Origin: Hippasteria phrygiana
Lineage: Eukaryota; Echinodermata; Asteroidea; Valvatida; Goniasteridae
Direction: 5' to 3'
DNA length: 64,000 nt
Assembly (NCBI GenBank): GCA_037893225.1
Contig: JAZGUH010000330.1
Coordinates: 558,001 to 622,000, forward strand
Under the pieces are notes generated by a model, which saw only the letters and a list, made by a program, of their open reading frames with translations, was not told where the DNA came from and searched no databases. Within the stretch, counting starts at the first letter, position 1. The number at the start of each line of letters is the position of its first letter. A program made the translations under genes and the position numbers. This document shows, piece by piece, positions 10,017 to 22,470 of this stretch.

Positions 10017-10981
10017 AGCAAGAAATGAGACATATGACATTAGAGGTGTTGCAAGTAATGTTGCCATTGGTTCTGTGAGTAGTGCCAGATGAATGGCCAG
10101 AAAAGGAGTCAGACTCCTGCATGTGAGTCTGGCAAACAACACACCTGGAATCGCACTTAAAAGTACCATGCTTTGTGGGAGAGGATGTAGCCAAGGTGGG
10201 GACCTCGGCTCGAACAATCATGTCTCGTAGATTGCGGGGGGCGCCTATAAGCCAATACTGGGTTGTCAGGGGCGGCACGGGCAAGGCGATCTGAAGTATG
10301 AAGGATATGATGGTTGTCATTAGTTATTTTACGAATGGGAGGGAGACTAGGATGAAAGGTGGTGACCAAGGGAATCTTGGGGTCGGCATTAGTGCTGGGC
10401 GTCTTTTCCTTGAGAGCCAAATCTCTGGTGATAGATTTGGCTCTGGCGATAGCACGTTGAACTTGGCGGGAGCTGTGGCCCCTGGCAACCAAGTTATTCT
10501 TCAGTACCTGTACATGATGGGAAAAGTCAGACTAATTAGAACAAATCCTTCTTAGTCTAAGTGCCTGGCTAAATGCTATGCCTGTCTTGCAATGCCTGGG
10601 GTGACAGCTAGAGGAGTAGATGTACTGGTGGGTGTCTGTGGGTTTAGAATACAGATCAGTGGTTACGGAGTTGTCTTCCTTGCGGATGGTGACATCCAGG
10701 AAGTTGGTCTGATGCACTGAATACTCTGATGTAAACTTGATGGTCCCGTGGAAGGAATTAATGTGAGTAATGAAAGTCTCCAGACTGTCCTGGTCACTGG
10801 TCCAGATGAAAAATACATCGTCAATATATATCCACCATACCCAGTGGCGACATGGTGCTGAGGCAAGCATGCGCTCTTCGAGGTCGCCCATGAAGAGTCA
10901 TGCAAAGGAGGGGGCCATGCGAGTTCCCATGGCGGTACCGTGTACCTGTAGATATAGTGTTTACCTAAGAAGGAAAAATTG
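10017..10981 (-). pseudogene. Penelope-like element fragment, copy 1
   Basis: On the minus strand the RT motif YIDDVFFIW, then KPTDTHQY, HPRHCKTGIAFSQALRLRRIC and finally NVICLISC mark a Penelope-like element (PLE): RT followed by the start of the GIY-YIG endonuclease. Frameshifts split it into at least three pieces (about 10891-10532, 10492-10157, 10320-9994). The endonuclease is cut off right after LISC, and the 5' half of the RT is missing at 10981, where copy 2 continues for about 320 bp more. It is non-functional. Confidence 0.85.
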
Positions 10982-12325
10982 AAGGACCCTTGTTATTTAT
11001 TCATACACAGGTGGATGTACTTTCTCTGTTCATAAAAAAGAACCAGTAAGAATCCCTTCTGGCAATTCCGAAGGTCCGACCATCACACAGTAGGAATGCA
11101 AATTGGGGAGGACAAACTTGCAGAAAAGGTGCAGCTAAGAGAGACTTTTGAATTTACGGAGACATTTTAATGTATAAGTGTTTTTGCAGAGGAATTCAGT
11201 GCAGTTCTCATGTTCAATCACGTGTTGTTGGCCGCAAAGTACAGTACAGCCTTGGTGTCCGTGAAAATATCACTAGAAAGAAACCGCTAACTTCTCACTT
11301 TTCATATACGAGAAGGCTCACAGTCGCATTCAAAACAATGGAAGAAAGGAATTTTGTATTCAGTATTTCCCTCAATCACTTCTAAAAAGAAACCGAGTGC
11401 TTTATTTTTGCCTTATAGCAATCTAACCATCATCTTTCGAATCTCAGAAGTGTGTGTATCAAAAGTTACCAATTGTATAAGATAATGTAGCTGAAGCAAT
11501 AAACTCTGTACAGTCACTTTTCAGATCAGTTGTTTTTATTTATTTCTCATTAATTCTTCATCCTTTTCTTGCAAGTTTTGGAAGCAGTTTTCCTCAGTTG
11601 GTTACCGGTACAGTTTAGTGTTGGTCCGCCGGTTTGGTTTTCTTGCATGCGTGAATTATATGCGGAACATCAAAGATATCAATGATTTTGTTTTAGTTCT
11701 CGCGCCCAAAATGTTGAGAAAAATATCTCGCGATTTATTTGTCGCTTTTGATATCGACCTTGCAAGAACCCGCCGTTATTTAGCAATTGTGCACGTGGTT
11801 TGCGGGTCTATCACACAGTCTGTAACATGAAGGCTTGTCAGCAGGTCGGATTATTACTAATATTAGTTCGGTGGTTGGACCTTGTAGATCAATATTCCGG
11901 CGGGTACCTTGGCATCCTTCAGCATTTATTTAAATTAATTAATAATTATGTAAACTAGCTGTAACATCAAGGCTTGTCGGCGGGCCAGGTTAGGAGTGTT
12001 CACCGTACCGTATCGTATGATTTTTAACTGACAGACGAAACAAAGTTTACAATAAATGCACGCGACACGGGTAAGTTTAAGCACAAAAACGGACACAATG
12101 GGAAGATTTTCTCAAGCCAGATCATTCGTTTTGTTCGTGTTTTGTTCGGTTTTGGTCGGTTCGGGTGTGATATTTGCAAATGACAATATATGTTTACAGT
12201 GAGCGCGTGTTACTGTAAAGTGCACAACGATGTGCGTCATTGTTTAGTCTTCTTTATGTTGTGAATAACTTAGGATAGGCCTACAGGTTCTCTGCACTAT
12301 GCAACAGAGGTGAAGGCAAGTTCAT
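10982..12325 (+). repeat. Exon-like cassette, copy 1 unit c
   Basis: This is the full cassette order A-B-D-C. The B stretch is open for 71 codons (11170-11385, VVGRKVQYSLGVRENITRKK) directly after a TTTTTGCAG acceptor-like site. The D stretch is 11692-11830. In C a TAA interrupts the frame (GATTTTTAACTG, about 12020), while the GGGTAAGTTT donor is intact. The left junction with the Penelope fragment at 10981/10982 is a deletion scar relative to copy 2. Confidence 0.5.
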
Positions 12326-12990
12326 AACTTATTACACTGTTTGATTATGATAATTTGTTGTTAGTTATGCACGAAAACGCTTACAAGCCGTGCATTTCTT
12401 TCACGAGACCCTTGCTATTTATTCATACACAGGTGGATGTACTTTCTGTGTTCATAAAAACCAGTAAGAATCCTTTCTGGTAATTCCGTAGGTCCGACCA
12501 TCACACAGTAGAAAACAAAATTGGGAGGACAAACTTGCAGAAAAGGTGTAGCTAAGAGAGACTTTTGAATTTACGGAGACATTTCATTGTATACGTGTTT
12601 TTTTGCAGGGAAATTCAGTGCAGTTCTCCAGTTCAATCACGTGTTGTTGGCGGCAAAGTACAGTACAGGGTGTCCGTGAAAATATCACTAGAAAGAAACC
12701 GCTAACTTCTCATTTTTCATACCGTTGAGGAGGCTCACAGTCGCATTTCAAACAAATGGAAGAAAGGAATTTTGTCATTTCAGTTTTCCCTAAATCACGG
12801 CTTAAATAAGATAAAATAACACCAGACATAGTGCAGAGTATCCACGAAAATCCACTAAAAGAAACCTAATGTTTTATGCTTTGCCTCATAGCAATTTAAC
12901 AACCATCAATCGGAATCTCAGAAGTTTGTGTATCGAAAGTTACTATTATATAAGATAATGCAGGCCTAACTGGAGCTACTATAGCCTTGA
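12326..12990 (+). repeat. Exon-like cassette, partial unit d, copy 1
   Basis: A and B stretches recur with small indels; the B frame is broken here. The unit ends near GTATAAGATAATGCAGG, after which a different segment starts. It is matched at 44791-45425. Confidence 0.5.
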
Positions 12991-13567
12991 CCAAGGCTGT
13001 TCGATAGTCTGCATCCGCTGAACAGTGGCCTCGCGCGCTTTGCTCTTACGTCCACGTACTTACACACGTACGTACTCGTATATGAAGCGCAAACAGCGAC
13101 TTCACGCGGCTATATGCTGCAATATGAAAATCAGTTGAGTCCGTCTCACAGCCTTGGAACAACCGTTCGCTTTGGCTTATGCTTTTCTTAATTTTGTTCC
13201 TGCCGTTTTCTTGCGACGACCTCGTATACGAATAATATATGAGTAGGCGGGGCTAATGTGTGGAATGTCCAATCCCCAACGGGAAGCCGTGACATCATCA
13301 AATGTGGCATTTAATCATCGAAAACATGGCGAACCTTCCACATCGTTTGTCTTTCCGATAAATCTTTGTTTTTTGTTACCTGAATATTCTGCTGCAGATT
13401 CATCGACAATTTTTAACCTGAAAATCTTCAGGGTCACGACGTTGTGTTTCCAAGCCCAGAAGCCTTGGTCCAATTCACTGGCAGAGCGATCATGTCCAGT
13501 GATTGTATCGCCAATAGGTTGTGTGGGATTTCCGTGGACGAAAGCCATGTGAGTCAGTATCTGAGTA
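12991..13567. other. Shared GC-richer segment, no assignable gene
   Basis: The segment contains a palindromic AGCCTTGACCAAGGCT, repeated ACGTACG runs and a TGACGTCA/TGACATCA-type site next to CCAAT-like TCCAATCCC. A minus-strand frame (13548-13315, LKIFRLKIVDESAAEYSGN) is open in both copies, but a TGA follows at once in copy 1 while copy 2 reads on. I recognise no family. Confidence 0.4.
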
Positions 13568-13950
13568 GGAAAGATTTTACTTTAATACCCCCCCCCCCCC
13601 CCCCCCCCCTCTCCCCCAACCAAAATCAGTCAGGAACTGGGAATCTTGGAAAATATCTATCCATCTGTATTCAGAATTGTATAAACACTTGGCACAACCT
13701 TTAAATTTGAGAATTTTGTTGGGAGATTTTCGTGAAATAGGGTAAGAAAGTTTGTGTTCTTGGCACAGTGTGTGGTATAAGCCTGCTAGTTGATTTCTGC
13801 CTCATTTTATACAGATTTTGCAGACATAAATCCTGAAATAACAGTTTGTTTCAATTGTTCAGACAGTTGTTATCAAGGAGGGTTGGTTATTTTCTAAGCT
13901 TTTGCTGTTCCTGATCCATTTTTGTGGGGGTTTCAAAGTAAAATCTTTCC
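13568..13950. mobile_element. MITE with GGAAAGATTTTACTTT ends, copy 1
   Basis: The left end GGAAAGATTTTACTTTAA pairs with the right end TTCAAAGTAAAATCTTTCC, and the inverted repeat continues inward past a poly-C run. The same element is at 46030-46380, and a third copy lies in the opposite orientation at 55649-56048 inside the foldback insert, which shows it is a dispersed family. No target duplication is evident. Confidence 0.65.
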
Positions 13951-14121
13951 ACAATGAAAAAAGTTCCTACCCTCCATGATCTTACCAACTCTGCCGGATG
14001 GCCAGACCTAGTCAAAATAATGCCGGTAACACGCTTTGTCCACATGGGCACATTCAAGGATTGATATCATTTTCTTGTAACTAGATTTTGTATTTACATT
14101 TTCAAAGTGAACAAAGAAACT

Positions 14122-14193
14122 GGCAGGAGCGGGATTCGAACCTGCGACCTCTGGGTTACCATACCGGCGCTTTACCAACTGAGCTATCTTGCC
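14122..14193 (-). repeat. tRNA-Thr-like SINE unit
   Basis: The minus-strand head has A and B boxes and a loop ATGGTAA. The A box carries GGTAAAGC in place of GGTAGAGC. Its arm runs to about 14400. Confidence 0.7.
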
Positions 14194-14435
14194 CTATGTT
14201 GGCGGTCTCCCAAATTGTCGGTATCTTTGTTCGGGTGGGCGCTAGTCAGAAGTCATAAAACCAGAATGCCGTATAGCAAGGGATCACACCCTATTTTACG
14301 ATACAACCTGGGAAGCGACATTGTGGGGATCACTCAATGAGTGATACGACTTTTTAACTTATAATTCGTCAAACAATCCACAAGGGAAACTGACTAGGTA
14401 AATTTGAATACATTTTCAAAGTGAACAAAGAAACT

Positions 14436-14490
14436 GGCAGGAGCGGGATTCGAACCTGCGACCTCAGGGTTGTCGTACTGGCGCTCTACC
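14436..14490 (-). repeat. tRNA-Thr-like unit, truncated head
   Basis: A second minus-strand head starts about 315 bp after the previous one but is cut in its A-box half by a run of T and unrelated DNA at about 14490. The same truncation is present at 46837-46890. Confidence 0.65.
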
Positions 14491-16232
14491 ATTTTTTTTA
14501 TTAACAGTGTTTGTATGAACATCAGTTGACTGTATACACTTTTATAGTGGAGGTAGGAAATACAGCAGAGTGAATATTTTAGATATTTGTGTTATACAAA
14601 ACATTGCCATATTTTGCAGTCTAGCATTATACATGTTGATGAAGGACATTAGACTTTATGTTAGATGTTTTCTTTGTCAATTTAGGGGTTTTGCTGAGGG
14701 AAAGTTGAAGCCTTCAGTGATGAGTACGCCTGCCTTGCACTGTCACGAGCACCTGTGCCACTATGGAGTCACTGTCACTTTCCAACGCTGCCATCATATC
14801 AAAGCCCCCGCAATGACATAACATCATGTTTGTTGTTCAAGTGCGGGAGAGAGACGTTTTCAAAACTTTTGAATGGAAGTACACTAAGGATTGGATGGAA
14901 ACGGGTCTTAACACCAACCAAATTTCCACAAAAATGTGCCTGCCACTGAAAGTTCCATGCCCAAACAGATGATGAAGTGAAGGCCTATGTCATCCATGCC
15001 TTCAAGAATGTGGATTTTCAACTCTGTGGTTGTTGTTTGCAATATTGGACTTTGGGATGGGTGCAGATGTCAAGGAGCTACACACTGTTTTCCAAGAGAG
15101 CAGGCAAGTTAGAAGAGACTGCAAACAGTGCTATTGGAAAGATCATGACTAATTTCATACTAGAAAATAATACATTTTTTGAACATCTATTTTTCGGGGT
15201 GCAACACCCAAAAGCATGTAAATTATATCGTAAATATGTTCGTTACATCTGCCACGCTTGGGCTATTCAATATGATTTGGATCTGGGTCTGGGTACTGCA
15301 TTATTACATATGTTAATCTGACTTGAAGAACCACACCAACTTGAAGAAGACTCAAGACCAAGTCATTATTACCGTGGTTGAACATTGGAATTTTGGTGGT
15401 GTCTTAAATTAATTAGTATTAGACTTGTTTATCATTCATCCCAGTATAGACAGCTGGCCTAGTTTTGAGTAAGTGAATTTGCTCAAATGCATACATGTAT
15501 ATTCCTGGGTATGTTTTCTGAAAGTTCACCATTCTATTCTATGGAAAAGTTTATGTAGCACTTTAGTGACTAACTAGGGTAAACATTTCCATCTATTTTT
15601 GCCCAACTAAGGCTATCCAACTAAGGCTATCCACCACTTCAATTCATTTTATTCTGGAAAATTTGTTGTTGCCAATATGCTACACTTTATTATGCATAAT
15701 TCTTCAAGAATTAATCTTATGGCATAGGCTTATAGAAAGTTAATTTCAGCTTCTCATTACATGATTAATAATCGTAGCATGTTAATTTGTTTTTAATTTC
15801 GGAATGTTCTGGAAACCCTGTGGGTGTTTACTATTTTAGTTGCATGTACATTGATTTATATATTTAAAGGAATTATCCTTGGCCAGTAAATAGAAACCAG
15901 GGTCTGTAAACTCTGATACCTGTATGTATTTTCGTGCATTGCATTATCTCGACTGTACAGGCTGATTGAAACCATCTGTAATGACTTCATTACATGTCAA
16001 AACATTCACAAAGGTAGTAAGGGGATGGTGATACACCTAGTTCATGTTTTTAAAGCCCTGAGGTTTCTTTCTCTGAATGGGAAAACAATCTTTGAGGAGG
16101 TGGAAGGTCAATAAACCAAACTTATTATTGGGGGGGGGGGGGGGGGGGGGGGGTGAGTAATACCACAGATCCAATCGATCATTTGGATGTATTGTGTCTT
16201 AATCTGTCTCCATTTCCCAATTATATTATAGT
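14491..16232. other. Shared segment, possible processed or decayed gene
   Basis: Copy 2 equivalents are 46893-47213 and 51859-53280, nearly identical by eye. Protein-like stretches occur in shifting frames, for example FKTFEWKYTKDWMETG near 14860-14905 and FGMGADVKELHTVFQE near 15050-15100, separated by stops. They may be the remains of a gene, but I cannot name it. A poly-G run lies at 16131-16153. The pre-insertion target of the Gypsy element is intact here at about 14800-14815. Confidence 0.4.
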
Positions 16233-16236
16233 TTAA

Positions 16237-16837
16237 AGGGACACATTGCTTTGGATTTTGCAATTTGGGCTATAAAACTGAAATGGATATGGTTGGGAAG
16301 CTTTTCTTTAAAGTAGAATATAAAGATTCACATAACTATCTCTTCAAATTGCGTGGTTTTTGTTTAATTTCGTGACAAATAACGGTCCGCCATTTTGTAG
16401 AACCAAATTTTTGACTCCACAAAATGGCGGACCGTGTTCACCAGTCGTATTTTCAGTCGCAGCTGGTTGAAGTACGTTCTGTTGATCAATTTTGATGTAC
16501 TGTGGCACGGCGCGCAGCACTGGCGATATGTGTCGCCGAGGTAGGGAATGGTACCCGGCGATCATCTGATAGGTTTACAAGGCCACTGGCTGCGGCGCCA
16601 GCCTAAAGACTCTTACATTATGTTGCGCATTATATAGACGGTGGTTTTAACGACTGGAAATAAGTATATGTTTCGCGGGTCAGATGTCAGGTTTCAGAAG
16701 CCAATTTTTGGTTTTGTAATCACTACTCACTAATTACAACACAATATACGTGTTTTTTTGCATGACCAATTCTTATAAAAGATAAGGAACATTTCCAAAC
16801 AGCAAAATTTCATGACATTTGAAGGCAATGTGTCCCT
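16237..16837. mobile_element. 601-bp MITE flanked by TTAA, copy 1
   Basis: TTAA at 16233-16236 and 16838-16841 flanks the inverted ends AGGGACACATTGC and GCAATGTGTCCCT. A TTAA target suggests a piggyBac- or Kolobok-mobilised element. Inside, GGTCCGCCATTTTGT and ACAAAATGGCGGACC form a second inverted repeat (about 16384-16433). It has no coding capacity. The partner is at 53285-53886. Confidence 0.8.
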
Positions 16838-16841
16838 TTAA

Positions 16842-18609
16842 AGAAACTGAATTGATGAGATTTAGATGCCAAGGGTCATTATTTGCGAAAAGATCTATGT
16901 ACGTGTGCAAGTCTGGGCAGATTCCTGTAAAAGCAGCCTGACGATTCATGTTTACGTTTTACAGTACAACAGACAGACGTTGGACAAGTCAGGTACTTTA
17001 TAATCATTATTCAGTTTCTAAGCAACAATCAACCAATCAAAAAATGACTCTCAGAGGTCAACTTGTAGTATTGTAACGTCTCTTTGGGAGTCGTTATCAA
17101 GAAGTGAAACATGAAGGCGGATGTAGACTTACACACAAATACTAGCTGTTTTATTTACACAATTATGTACATCTCAGAGTTATTTACATCTCAAGAGAGG
17201 GCGTACTTCAATGACCACGGACGTGGGCGAACGGGACGTGACTGATGTTGGTAGCGAATAACTTTGACACTGTGTGGTCATATCAGTATAGTGTGTGTGT
17301 GTGAGCGCACAACAACTGTAAGGACAACTGTGCTGTTGACGTGACCTAGCATGTCTATACTGTCTGTATGCATGGCTACATATACATGGCTATCGTAATA
17401 CCAGGCTCGTGACAGAGCATGTGAGAGAACTTTCCCATGCCTCGCTAGGGCGAGAATGATTGCCCGAGACCTCGATTTCCACCCCTTATATTAAGAATTG
17501 AGAGGGGTGTGAGCGGGGGTGTGTCAGGGTCTTATCCAATGGGAGCATCGGATCTACTGGGTTATCAACACGTGACAATGATCATGAATAAGTGATGATG
17601 TGCACAAAGTCAATGGGGAAAATCTCTATGGGAGTTTACACACACTTGTAATGGTGTGTACAAAGTGAATGGGGGAAATCTCTATGGGAGTTTACGCACA
17701 CTTCTGGTCTCGGCTGACTTAGACGTTTTGGTGGAGGAATGTCCGAGAGTGAAAGTAAGCGGGTCAGTGTGGGTCACTGATGGGTGCGTTACGGGGGACT
17801 GTTTCAGTAGGAAAGGGTAGGAGGGAAACTTCCTCGTTACATAGGGTTGTGTACAACACTTAGTCTCTGGGCGGATAGGAAATATCCACGCAATGTCTAT
17901 GGGGTAAAACTCGCAGAGGGGGAAAGTAATCTGACCTCTGTGTGCCGTCGCAGGACACGGTTTATAAGGTAGTGGGTTGGCAGGGTACACTCGCTGAGTG
18001 TTTGGGGCACTGTGGAGTCTCATGCACGGGCTAAGGTATGAGGGGAAACTACATCGACTCCGGGACGAGTGTAGGGAAAATGGCTAAGTTAAACTAGGGC
18101 AAAGGGTATGCACTTGCTACGTGGCAATGAGATCTGTCTGCATAGCGGGCAGTGCATTAACTTCGCGCTGTGTAGATCGCTGCATGCGTTCAGTATGCTT
18201 GCATTGATCCATGATTGAACTATAGGTGGGAAAAGGATACTGGGGAAAGGGTAACTCAAAAAGGGTTGAATGCGGGGACGCAACAGTATTAACATAATGG
18301 CACACCCCAGATCTTTCGAGCATAGAGATGTTCCAAGGCGTCAGACGAGCACAGACCGATTTGCATATTATTCACGTTGCCGCGTGAGGTCGCTGTTCGC
18401 GATTTTTGTTGCAATTTCGCCGGGTCCGTATACAGTCGAACACCTTTATAACAAGGTCCTTGGGACTTTACAATTTACCTTGTTATAACAGGTACCTTGT
18501 ATTATCAGTAATAGAAAACAAAGAAAAACAAAGACATCAAAGATATCAATGCATATATTTTAGTTCTCGCGCCCAAAATGTTGAGAAAAATATCTCGCGA
18601 TGTATTTTT
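16842..18609. other. Shared segment with short tandem repeats, no gene
   Basis: A TG run lies at 17287-17302. A tandem pair of about 59 bp lies at 17595-17703 (GGAAAATCTCTATGGGAG twice). An inverted ACCTTGTTATAA pair is at about 18443-18487. Minus-strand frames of 113 and 68 codons exist but have no family signal. The empty site of the copy 2 foldback insert is at about 17898 (CAATGTCTATGGGG). At 18505-18609 another copy of the cassette D stretch begins. Confidence 0.5.
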
Positions 18610-18638
18610 GGCTGTTTCGAAAGTTTTTCGAAACAGCC
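18610..18638 (+). repeat. Left terminal hairpin of the Helentron-like element
   Basis: GGCTGTTTCGAA and TTCGAAACAGCC form a perfect 12-bp stem around AGTTT. The outer arm also matches the inverse at 23699-23708. Confidence 0.7.
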
Positions 18639-18658
18639 CTTGTTTTCGTTAAGATTTT

Positions 18659-18691
<33 letters not shown>

Positions 18692-18886
18692 TTTTTCTTT
18701 TTCAGACTTTTTGCCCATAGCATTTGTACACGTTTTCTTTCTGCCAGGCACTTTGGCTACTTTTATGCAGCCGATTGCCTTTAAATTTAACAGACACTTA
18801 GACCAACTGCTCAGGATGCATGCCGAACTTTTACGTCATGATGACGTCATCACGTAATTTTTTATGAATTTTTGAATTTTGAAAAT

Positions 18887-19835
18887 CGTAACATTCATTA
18901 AATTATATCTAGCGAACCAAATAAGATATTTTCAAAATTCTTTTTCTTATGGCTTTGGTATGTCTCAAAGATATGCCCTAAATTGCGAAAATTGTGTGAC
19001 GTCATGATGACGTCATCAAAAATGTGTTTTTTTGTTAACGCATGTAAGGGTCAATCCGATTACAAAAATGTATATATTGAATTTTCCTGTACCCAATTCC
19101 AAAATTTCATGATCGTGGCTCACTCAAGTATGAAATAGGAGCCATTTCAAAATTTAGACCAAATTCAATATAACACAAAGGAATTCTGGGAAGGGCTGAT
19201 AACCATGGGTATTATGTGCTTGCTGTTTATAAAAGGGTTGATTTCTAGTCTTTTTTCAAGTCGCCAAATTTTTGAAGTATTAAAATCGTAACATTCTTTT
19301 CAATATATCTAGCGAACAAAACAAGATATTTTCAAAATTATTTTTGTTACAGCTTTGGTATGTCTCAAAGATATGCCCTAAAAAGCGAAAATTGTGTGAC
19401 GTCATGATGACGTCATCAACAAATCTTGTTTTTTTTAACGCATGTAAGGGTCAATCCGATTACAAAAATGTATACATTGTATTTTTCTGTACCCAATTCC
19501 AAAATTTCATGATCGTGGCTCACTCAAGTAAGAAATGACAGCCATTTCAAAATTTAGACCAAATTCAATATAACACAAAGGAATTCTGGGATGGGCTGAT
19601 AACCATGGCTATTATGAGCTTGCTGTTTATAAACGGGGTTGATTTCTAGTCTTTTTTCAAGTCGCTGAATTTTTGAAGTTTTAAAATCGTAACATTCTTT
19701 TCAATATATCTAGCGAACAAAACAAGATATTTTCAAAATTATTTTTGTTACAGCTTTGGTATGTCTCAAAGATATGCCCTAAATGGCGAAAATTGTGTGA
19801 CGTCATGATGACGTCATAAAAAAATTCTTTTTTTT
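18887..19835 (+). repeat. Three tandem 400-bp units with paired CRE sites
   Basis: Units start at CGTAACATTC: 18887, 19287 and 19688 (period 400-401). Each contains ATATCTAGCGAAC, GATATGCCCTAAA and GTGTGACGTCATGATGACGTCAT. The third is cut short at about 19835. They show no coding potential. Confidence 0.8.
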
Positions 19836-20555
19836 AAGTCGCTAGAATATTGCCCATAGCATTTGTAAACTTTTTCTTTCTTACCGGCCACTTTGGCTAC
19901 TTTTAAACTTGGCAGACACTTACCCCAACTGCTCACAATGTGTGCCGAACCTTTACGTCATGATGACGTCATCACATGTCACGTGACGTCATCTTAAAGG
20001 GGCATTTTTCGAAGCCATATCGTCACACAAAAAGTACAAGACCGATTAAGTTGGAACGTAATATCTAGGTATGCCACCGGGTGTTATAGATGAACATTGA
20101 CATGACGTTATGATCAAGTCATAACATGTCACGTGGTGTCATCTTAAAGGGGCACTCGCTAGATTATTGCCCATAGCATTTGTAAACGTTTTCTTTCTTA
20201 CCGGCCAGTTTGGCTACTTTTAAACTTGGCAGACACTTACCCCAACTGCTCACAATATGTGCCGAACTTTTACGTCATGATGACGTCATCACATGCCACG
20301 TGACGTCATCTGAAAGGGGCATTTTTCGAAGCCATATTTTTACCGAAGTAGAAGTCAGATTAAGTTGAAAAGTAATATCTAGGTAGCCCAGTAGATTATC
20401 TTAAACAATTTTGTGTCAGGAATGCTTGTAGGCCGGCATGTGTTATATATGAAAATTGATGCGACGTTGTGGTGACGTCATCATATGATTTTAGAGTAAT
20501 TGTTTTACTTTTGAATCTTTAAGCTATAAGGCCTATCTCATCAACTGAACATGCT
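19836..20555 (+). repeat. Two diverged 310-bp units with CRE and E-box cores
   Basis: Units at about 19846 and 20157 begin with CGCTAGA.TATTGCCCATAGC and end in TGATGACGTCATCACATG(T/C)CACGTGACGTCATCT, then AAAGGGGCATTTTTCGAAGCC. An ancestral form lies at 18705-18860 and later relatives at 22970-23640. Confidence 0.7.
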
Positions 20556-22470
20556 AATTTCGAAATTCTTATTGTAATTCTTTTTGAAATAGGTTGTTTA
20601 GGTAAACAAGTTTTACGTTCTGTGATTTGGGAGGATTTAACATAATTTTCAAAAATAGTTGTTGTATTTTGTTCCACTCAAGTAAATGTTGTCTCAATCG
20701 TATTTTGGATTACCTTACTTTTAATTTCCAGTTTATAATTCCCAATGTATTAAAAAAAATGCGTTCTGTGATTTTCTACTGCTCAAATAAAGTTTGTTTC
20801 AGCCGTCTATTCTTTAAGGTGTGTTGCGTTAATTACTGGTTTTCCGTTTTCAAACACTACATGGGTTATGCTTCGCTCTCACCCACCGCTCTATGTGTGT
20901 GTTTGCCTTAAATTGTTAGTTAAGTTTGGTATACAGTGCTAGGCGCCACCGGACAAAATCCGTGAATGAATTTTTACCAGTAAACTCGTATGCTGCCCTC
21001 TACAGTTCACTAAACACAACCAGAGGAGTATTTTTTTAAGTACTACCGCCCTCTTGCGCTAAAAAGTTGACAGGTTTGTCAATTGTGGCAGAGAAACTTT
21101 TGACCAGTAAGATTATGTCGAACTTTCCTTGCATTTAACTGTACCTCCCTAGGGTGTGTGGAAAATCATATTACAATTGGAGAATTCAGGACTATTAGGG
21201 TTAATAAGACCGTATTTTCTTTCAATTATATACTGTAATAAAAATATACTAGTAAGACTTCATTAAATAACTCTCTTTATTCAAAGGTCTTGTTTTCAAA
21301 GAATTCTTTTTATTGCTTCCTACGTGCCACAATGTCAACATGCATTTTTATCAAGAACATATCACATAATATTAATAAAGATTCAAATTTGAGAGGCAAG
21401 TTACTCCAATACAAGCCTGAAAACAAAATGTTGAAGAGAAAAAGTTGTGTATTTAACAAGTGCATTCAGTGAAAAGCACAGAAACAATCATGCGTCTTAT
21501 AACATTCTTTCCAAATTCTTATTGTAATTCTTTTTGAAATATGTTTTTTACGTCATAGGTAAACAAGTTTTGCGTTCTGTGATTTGGGAGGATTTAACAT
21601 AATTTTCAAAAATAATTGTTGTATTTTGTTCCACTCAAGTAAATGTTGTCTCAATCGTCATTTGGATTACCTTACATTTAATTTCCAGTTTATAATTCCC
21701 AATGTATTAAAACAAATGCGTTCTGTGATTTTCTACTGCTCAAATAAAGTTTGTTTCAGTCGTGCATTCTTTAAGGTGTGTTGCGTTAATTTCTGGTTTT
21801 CCGTCTTCAAACACTACAGGGGGTATGCTTCGGTCTCACCCACCGCTCTATGTGTTTGTTTGCCTTAAATTGTTAGTTAAGTTTGGTATACAGTGCTAGG
21901 CGCCACCGGACAAAATCCGTGAATGAATTTTTACCAGTAAACTCGTATGCTGCCCTCTACAATTCACTAAACACAACCAGAGGAGTATTTTTGTAAGTAC
22001 TACCGCCCTCTTGCGCTAAAAAGTTGACAGGTTTGTCAATTGTGGCAGAGAAACTTTTGACCAGCAAGATTATGTCGGACTTTCTTTGCATTTAACTGTA
22101 CCTCCTTAGGGTGTGTGGAAAATCATATTAAAATTTGAGAATTCAGGACTATTAGGGTTAATAAGACCGTATTTTCTTTCAATTATATACTGTAATAAAA
22201 ATATACCAGTAAGACTTCATTAAATAACTCTCTTCATTCAAAGGTCTTGTTTTCAAAGAATTCTTTTTATTGCTTCCTACGTGCCACAATGTCAACATGC
22301 ATTTTTATCAAGAACATATCACATAATATTAATAAAGATTCAAATTTGAGAGGCAAGTTACTCCAATACAAGGCTGAAAACAAAATGTTGAAGAGAAAAA
22401 GTTGTATTTAACAAGTGCATTCAGTGAAAAGCACACAAACAATCAGCCGTCTTATAACATTCTTTTTGAA
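20556..22470 (+). repeat. Tandem pair of 957-bp units
   Basis: 20556-21512 is repeated at 21513-22470 with few differences. Both carry an open frame of 94 codons (20627-20911 and 21584-21868), but these begin with TTG and have no domain, so I do not call them genes. Each unit ends with CTTATAACATTCTTT. Confidence 0.8.

Noticed and set aside
14977..15321. 114-codon frame present in both copies (also 52024-52368)
   Set aside because: Starts with GTG; more protein-like stretches lie in other frames of the same region, so it is at best part of a decayed gene.
17084..18090. Solo LTR starting TGTAACGTCTC
   Set aside because: No matching CA end or target duplication could be found in either copy.
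18560..18857. Poly-Lys/poly-Phe frames
   Set aside because: Products of the T run at 18654-18706 in the Helentron-like element.
20627..21868. 94-codon frames in the tandem 957-bp units
   Set aside because: They start with TTG, not ATG, are low in complexity and survive only because the units are recent duplicates.
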